In this document: positions 59,671 to 64,000 of the stretch, piece after piece | Position numbering within the stretch: position 1 is the stretch's first letter | Layout: every line of letters starts with the position of its first letter | Source: Shewanella jiangmenensis | Lineage (GTDB): Bacteria; Pseudomonadota; Gammaproteobacteria; Enterobacterales; Shewanellaceae | DNA length: 64,000 nt | NCBI RefSeq assembly: GCF_018596335.1 | Contig: NZ_JAHEPS010000001.1 | Coordinates: 620,001 to 684,000 of the forward strand | Reading direction: 5' to 3' | Position numbers and translations under genes: made by a program | Notes under the pieces: model-generated | Seen by the model: the letters and a program-made list of their open reading frames with translations, nothing else | Databases searched by the model: none | What the model was told of the DNA's origin: nothing

Positions 59671-60804
59671 TTACTGGCCGAACACCTGCTTGCCATGTAT
59701 CCAGGTGCTGCGGCACTTACCTGCCTCATCCAGCAACACCAGATCGGCATTTAGACCGGGCTTGATGGTGCCCACCCGATTGGCAATGCCGAGGAACTCG
59801 GCCGGATACAGGCCAGCCATTCTGAGCGCTTCGGCCTGGGGCAGCCCCAGCATATCGACTGTGTTTTGCACCGCTCCGGCCATATCAAGAACGCAACCTG
59901 CAAGCTCGCCCGTCAGCGCATTCAAACGATCGCCACGGCGAACCACCTGCACGCCAAAGAGTTCGAAACTCGCATCTTCATCCATGCCCACCGGCGGCAT
60001 GGCGTCGGTCACCAACATCACCTTGCCACGGGGCTTGGCTTTGATGGCGACACGGGCCGCGACTGAATGAACATGGTGGCCATCAACAATCAGGCCGCAC
60101 CAGGCGTCGTCACAATCAATCGCCGCACCAACCATACCCGGCTCACGGGAGGTCAGCGCCGACATGGCATTGTACAGGTGGGTAAAACCTGTGGCACCGG
60201 CATCCAGCGCCGCCTTCACGGTAACATAGTCAGCATTGGAGTGGCCAAGGCAAACTTTAACACCGGCATTAACCAGCGCTCGGATAACCTCAGGCGATAC
60301 GTTTTCCGGCGCCAGAGTTACAACCTTGATACCCAAATCCTGACGGGAAAAAATCTCCAGTTCCCGATCGCCAATGCGGCGGATATGGGGCTCCGGATGC
60401 ACGCCTTTTTTCGGCACCGACAAATGCGGGCCTTCGAAATGCACGCCAAGCACCCCGGTTGAACCTTTGGCAATGGCCTCGGCGGCAGCATCGGCAGCGC
60501 GGGCCATGACCTCTACGCCATCTGTAATGAGCGTCGGCAAATAACCTGTGGTACCGAAACGGGCATGGGCTGCGCCTATGGCTTCAATAGCAGCCACAGT
60601 GGGCGTGCTGTTAAACAACACGCCGCCACCGCCATTTACCTGCACATCAATAAAGCCCGGCACCAGAGTACCAGCAAGACGCACTTCACGGGCGCCGGCA
60701 CAGGTATCAAGCGCGGCAATCACGCCATCTTCGAGGGTGACAGGCACGTTACTGTGATAGTGCTCGCCGTCAAACAGACGTTCAGCGATGAGAGTTGTCT
60801 TCAT
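59671..60804 (-). CDS. nagA: NagA, GlcNAc-6-phosphate deacetylase
   Basis: A 377-residue amidohydrolase that removes acetate from GlcNAc 6-phosphate. Family blocks are PGFIDVQVNGGGG, VHFEGPHLS (metal Glu), CLGHSNAD and GFTHLYNAMS (metal His), and VTDAMPP (catalytic Asp). GGAG precedes the ATG. It follows nagB-II by 45 bases in the cluster transcript. Confidence 0.97.
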   Translation of the reverse strand: MKTTLIAERLFDGEHYHSNVPVTLEDGVIAALDTCAGAREVRLAGTLVPGFIDVQVNGGGGVLFNSTPTVAAIEAIGAAHARFGTTGYLPTLITDGVEVMARAADAAAEAIAKGSTGVLGVHFEGPHLSVPKKGVHPEPHIRRIGDRELEIFSRQDLGIKVVTLAPENVSPEVIRALVNAGVKVCLGHSNADYVTVKAALDAGATGFTHLYNAMSALTSREPGMVGAAIDCDDAWCGLIVDGHHVHSVAARVAIKAKPRGKVMLVTDAMPPVGMDEDASFELFGVQVVRRGDRLNALTGELAGCVLDMAGAVQNTVDMLGLPQAEALRMAGLYPAEFLGIANRVGTIKPGLNADLVLLDEAGKCRSTWIHGKQVFGQ

Positions 60805-60849
60805 ACTTGCTCCAGCATTTATTGTTTGTGGCAGGCAATGAGCCGACCA

Positions 60850-61857
60850 TTACAGCGTTTGAGTGACCTTTTTCAGGCCAGCCGGTGCATCTGGGTCGAT
60901 ACCACGGGCAACGGCAACTGCAGCCACGTCGATATAGAAGCGCTGCAGCAGTGCCAGCGGCGCAACACGTGGGTGAATGTCGGTTGAGGTTTGGTTCAGA
61001 TGAACCAAATCGGCGCCGCGGCTGCTCACGTTTTCAATCTGCTCTATGTGGCTGGCGTAAGACTCATCGCCCACACACACATCAACGATGGTGAGTTTTT
61101 TCTCAACCAGAGTAACCGGACCGTGGAGGAACTCGGCGCTGGAGAAAGCTTCGGCGTGGATTGAACACACTTCTTTAAGCTTAAGAGCAATCTCTTTGCT
61201 CACGGCATAGCCAAGACCACGGCCAAGCACCACCAGGTTACGCACATCACCCAGACCTTCTGCGGTCAGCTGTGGATCGGCGGCAACGGCGGCTTCCAGC
61301 GCAGCTGGCATGGTTTCAACAGCCTTGGCCAGAGATTCGCTCTGGGTCCAGGCAGCGGCCAGCTGGATAAGCGCCGACAGGGTACAGAGGTAGCTCTTGG
61401 TAGCAGCAACGGCTTTTTCTTCACCGGCGCGCAGTGGCAGCACCACGTCAACTATGTCTTTGATTGGTGCGGTTTCATCGTTTACCAACGCCACACAGAA
61501 GGCACCGGCGTTTTTCGCCATACGGGCCTGAGCCAGAATATCAGGGCTGCGGCCAGACTGGGAAATCACAATCACCAGCGCGCCATCGAGCTTGAGAGAC
61601 TTGCCGTATACGCTGGCAACCGAAGGGGCGGCGGCGAATGTTGGCACACCGGTTTCGATTTCAAACAGATACTTACCGAACACACCGGCGTGATCAGATG
61701 AGCCACGGCCCACGATCATCACGAAACGCGGATTGAATTCACGCAGTTTCTGACCGAGTTCGGCGGTCAGGCCGGCGTTGGCGGCGAGCTGGGCTGCAAT
61801 CTTGGCAGGGGCGGTACGGGCTTCCTGCTCCATGATGGTATTGGTCATCTGTGTCAC
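60850..61857 (-). CDS. nagB-II: NagB-II, SIS-family glucosamine-6-phosphate deaminase
   Basis: A 335-residue protein with two sugar-isomerase (SIS) domains (IVGRGSSDHAG, VISQSGRSPD, VLGRGLGYAVS, AEFLHGP). It resembles the isomerase half of GlmS without the glutaminase half. In Shewanella this type replaces classical NagB and turns glucosamine 6-phosphate into fructose 6-phosphate and ammonia. It lies between nagK and nagA, which fits that step. AAGGTG precedes the ATG. Confidence 0.93.
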   Translation of the reverse strand: MTQMTNTIMEQEARTAPAKIAAQLAANAGLTAELGQKLREFNPRFVMIVGRGSSDHAGVFGKYLFEIETGVPTFAAAPSVASVYGKSLKLDGALVIVISQSGRSPDILAQARMAKNAGAFCVALVNDETAPIKDIVDVVLPLRAGEEKAVAATKSYLCTLSALIQLAAAWTQSESLAKAVETMPAALEAAVAADPQLTAEGLGDVRNLVVLGRGLGYAVSKEIALKLKEVCSIHAEAFSSAEFLHGPVTLVEKKLTIVDVCVGDESYASHIEQIENVSSRGADLVHLNQTSTDIHPRVAPLALLQRFYIDVAAVAVARGIDPDAPAGLKKVTQTL

Positions 61858-61905
61858 CTTAGTGTGGAATATGGTTCGGGTTCAAAAGGGTTTAAGCAGG
61901 CCGCT

Positions 61906-62811
61906 TCAGGCAGCCGACTGTTTGGCATGTTGTTGAATAGCAAAGAGTACAGCGCCCATTTCAGGGGCAGCCAGGGTCGGCTCAAGCCGTGCCACCACAT
62001 CGGCGTCGAGCCATTTCACCAAAGGCTCAGCCAGGCCGCCAATCATGGAGAAACGGCTTGGGTTGAGGGTGAAGAGCTTACGCGCCATGGCAGAAATGTA
62101 CTGCCCACCTTCGCGAAGAATCGCCACGGCAACCTTATCGCCTTCATCGGCGGCGGCCAGCACTTCACGGGCAAGCTTGGCATAGGCACTGGAGGAGTGA
62201 CCGGCGAGATTCTCGACGATACCGAGGGCATCGGTCACGCCAAGCTGCTTCAGCAGACGCTCGGTGAGCAAGGTTGGCTCGGCAAAACCATCAAGGTGCA
62301 ACAGTGCATGCTCGGCCGCCTTCAAACCAATCCAGGCACCGCTGCCCTTGTCACCCAGCGCAAAGCCATGGCCGCCAAGGCACAGGCTCTCATCACCCAC
62401 GTGCACGTAGCCACAGGAGCCGGTGCCGGTGATGATAACTGCGCCATCGGCGCCGCGATGGGCACCGATACAGGCGGTGTGCAAATCGGATGTCACATAC
62501 ATGGCTTTAAACGGATGCTGCCAGGCTTCAACGTCGGCAAGCAGCCTGGGCACGTTCACACCGGCAAGCCCCATCCCTACCACCAGCGACTTGCAATCGG
62601 CCAGCGTCAGTCCGGCCTGACCCAGCGCAAGCTCGGTGGAGGCCATGATGGATTCAAAGGTTTGCTCCAGCCCAAATAAGGGATTGGCGCGACCGGCAAC
62701 ACCTGTGCCGAGCACTTCGAGTTTATGGTTATACAGGGTGGCACGACATTTACTGCCGCCGCCATCAACACCCAGATACAACTGCCCTTCCAGGGTCTGG
62801 TCAAAAGCCAT
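61906..62811 (-). CDS. nagK: NagK, N-acetylglucosamine kinase (BadF/BcrA type)
   Basis: A 301-residue ASKHA-fold kinase (GVDGGGSKCRATLYN, TGTGSCGYVHVG, GLAEPLVKWL). It phosphorylates imported GlcNAc in the cytoplasm. This family, not the ROK-type E. coli NagK, is the one found in Shewanella GlcNAc clusters. GAGGA precedes the ATG. It is the first gene after the NagR operator and starts the nagK-nagB-II-nagA-nagX run. Confidence 0.92.
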   Translation of the reverse strand: MAFDQTLEGQLYLGVDGGGSKCRATLYNHKLEVLGTGVAGRANPLFGLEQTFESIMASTELALGQAGLTLADCKSLVVGMGLAGVNVPRLLADVEAWQHPFKAMYVTSDLHTACIGAHRGADGAVIITGTGSCGYVHVGDESLCLGGHGFALGDKGSGAWIGLKAAEHALLHLDGFAEPTLLTERLLKQLGVTDALGIVENLAGHSSSAYAKLAREVLAAADEGDKVAVAILREGGQYISAMARKLFTLNPSRFSMIGGLAEPLVKWLDADVVARLEPTLAAPEMGAVLFAIQQHAKQSAA

Positions 62812-62898
62812 GACTATCCTCTTTGCACATTCGGATTTGGCGTGGAGGCATTGTCCACTGCCTATGCATTAATCAAGTTAATCTCATGTTACAGCAAA

Positions 62899-62916
62899 AA
62901 TGACAGCGTTGTCATT
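62899..62916. promoter_or_regulatory. Probable NagR operator before nagK
   Basis: AATGACA-GCGT-TGTCATT at 62899-62916 has perfect 7-bp arms. It lies about 90 bases upstream of nagK and matches the palindrome before nagP, so one repressor probably controls both transcripts. nagR itself is not in the window. Confidence 0.85.
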
Positions 62917-62977
62917 TCTTTTTTGAACAGTGCAAAAATTCACTGTTCGTCGGCGCGAAAGCCCGCCCTGACGGCAA

Positions 62978-63014
62978 AAAAGAGGTCTGATTTTCAAGAT
63001 AAAAATCAGACCTC
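62978..63014 (-). terminator. Hexosaminidase gene terminator
   Basis: GAGGTCTGATTTT (62982-62994) pairs with AAAATCAGACCTC (63002-63014), followed on the leftward strand by a run of six T. Confidence 0.92.
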
Positions 63015-63030
63015 GGATGTTGCTTACAGG

Positions 63031-64000
63031 TTATTTCACTTCCAGAGTCCGGCCTTTGCGCTTGCCATCGGCAGCGATTGCACGCACTTCCACCGGCAGC
63101 TTGCTCACGGCAACCGGCGCCTGATACGCCTGCCACTGTCCGCCCGCTTCACGATACTCAATACCAAGGCCCGGGAAGGCGATATTGGCTTCAAGCTTGC
63201 CATCGGCAATACGGGCGCCTACGGTCGGTACGCGGTAATGAATACCGGCCAAATCGAGCTTGGCGAGCTCCTTCTGCCCCAGGGTATTGGCCATCAGCTG
63301 CCAGTCGGCGGCCTGGGCCGCGCGCAGCTCAGCAGTGAAGGTGCCACTGGTCTGGTTATAGACCATGCCTTCATGGCGATAAGCCACTTCCCACGACGGC
63401 TTGTGCCAGGCGCGCTCGGCGAGCATCAAAAGGCGCGGGAAAATCATGTATTCGGCCTGCTCATCGCTGCGAATCGTTTCGCTCCACAGCTGCCCCTGGA
63501 TCCCAACAAATGCCTTACCTTCTTTCAAAGGCTCGCTGGTGACATTGCCCTTGTCGTCTTTCAGCACCCGGTCGTCGGCTTCAAACGGGTTGTTTTCAAT
63601 ATCCAGCCACTGCTCGGCGTTGGCCGGCAGGTTACCCGGCATAAAGCCGAAGACCTTTTCGCTGTTGGTGCCGCGGCTTGCCCAGTAATAGCCGTGCTCC
63701 TTGGGGTCGGCCTCATAGGGGAAGTCGAAATACAGCACTTCAGGGTTTGACAGCACCACTTCCCAGCCAAGATTTGCCTGGTTGTGGGCGCGGTGATGGC
63801 CCTTATGCGCCACCAGATCCCAGATATTGCTCTGGTTCATCGCAGGCATACGCTCGGGGCGAGTGTGGCTCATGCCATCACTCCAACCGGCAGGCTCGAT
63901 GCCGCGCGCAGTCAGCATGTTGGCAACCCGCTCGATGAAGTAAGGACCAAGCTCACTCTTGTCTTTCACGCCTTTGTCGTTACTGGCAAGGAATTCGGCG
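63031..64000 (-). CDS. hex: Beta-N-acetylhexosaminidase, GH20 (C-terminal part)
   Basis: The frame is open to the right edge; about 323 C-terminal residues are visible and the start is outside. Typical GH20 blocks are IEPAGWSDGMSH, NIWDLVAHKGHHRAHNQ, VLYFDFPYEADPKEHGYYWA and GIQGQLWSETIRSDEQAEYMIFPRLLMLAERAW. The C-terminal beta domain follows. Such enzymes are secreted or outer-membrane proteins that release GlcNAc from chitin oligosaccharides, feeding NagP and NagK. It is closed off from nagK by a strong terminator. Confidence 0.9.
   Translation of the reverse strand, partial: AEFLASNDKGVKDKSELGPYFIERVANMLTARGIEPAGWSDGMSHTRPERMPAMNQSNIWDLVAHKGHHRAHNQANLGWEVVLSNPEVLYFDFPYEADPKEHGYYWASRGTNSEKVFGFMPGNLPANAEQWLDIENNPFEADDRVLKDDKGNVTSEPLKEGKAFVGIQGQLWSETIRSDEQAEYMIFPRLLMLAERAWHKPSWEVAYRHEGMVYNQTSGTFTAELRAAQAADWQLMANTLGQKELAKLDLAGIHYRVPTVGARIADGKLEANIAFPGLGIEYREAGGQWQAYQAPVAVSKLPVEVRAIAADGKRKGRTLEVK

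Overview
This window is a chromosomal segment of a marine or aquatic gammaproteobacterium, almost certainly Shewanella. The evidence is a torECAD operon with a pentaheme TorC and an adjacent torS/torT/torR set, a Shewanella-type GlcNAc cluster (nagK, nagB-II, nagA, nagX, nagP, hexosaminidase), c-di-GMP proteins (two PilZ proteins and a GGDEF/EAL enzyme), and E. coli-like order of the housekeeping blocks. I see no IS element, prophage, CRISPR array or rRNA operon. All calls rest on reading motifs and gene order; no database search was run.

Layout. (1) 1-6.9 kb: 3' part of a large membrane sensor kinase with a propeller sensor, an LpxH-like metallophosphoesterase, a two-domain acyltransferase resembling the bifunctional ornithine-lipid synthase OlsF, and a CBS-pair protein. 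(2) 6.9-16.9 kb: TMAO respiration. torE-torC-torA-torD run rightwards; torS, torT and torR follow in alternating orientation. Direct hexamer repeats resembling TorR sites lie upstream of torE and upstream of torR. (3) 17-24.6 kb: small PilZ protein, radA, large PilZ protein, alpha/beta hydrolase, serB and smp. (4) 24.7-31.8 kb: deoxynucleoside salvage (deoC, deoA, deoB, deoD), a Tsx-like outer-membrane channel and a NupC-type transporter. Together they cover uptake and breakdown of nucleosides. (5) 31.9-34.6 kb: TatD-family hydrolase, a small Cys-rich protein and prfC. (6) 34.7-54.4 kb: the conserved information-processing block, read leftwards: greA, (yhbY on the other strand), rlmE, ftsH, folP, glmM, tpiA, secG, tRNA-Leu, tRNA-fMet, rimP, nusA, infB, rbfA, truB, rpsO, pnp, nlpI. 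A GGDEF/EAL gene on the opposite strand separates rpsO from pnp. (7) 54.5-56.5 kb: yceI/cytochrome b561 pair, a gene-free stretch, and tRNA-Phe/tRNA-Thr behind a strong promoter. (8) 56.8-64 kb: GlcNAc/chitin-sugar catabolism with two palindromic operators that fit NagR control.

The unexplained structure that stands out is a set of short, degenerate tandem arrays (10-21 bp period, 2-4 copies). Their units are unrelated, and several lie at or just after stop codons of genes that lack an obvious hairpin terminator. I did not find a convincing new multi-gene system. The best biological leads are the OlsF-like enzyme next to an LpxH-like phosphatase, the membrane acetyltransferase-like NagX in the GlcNAc cluster, and the c-di-GMP enzyme placed between rpsO and pnp.
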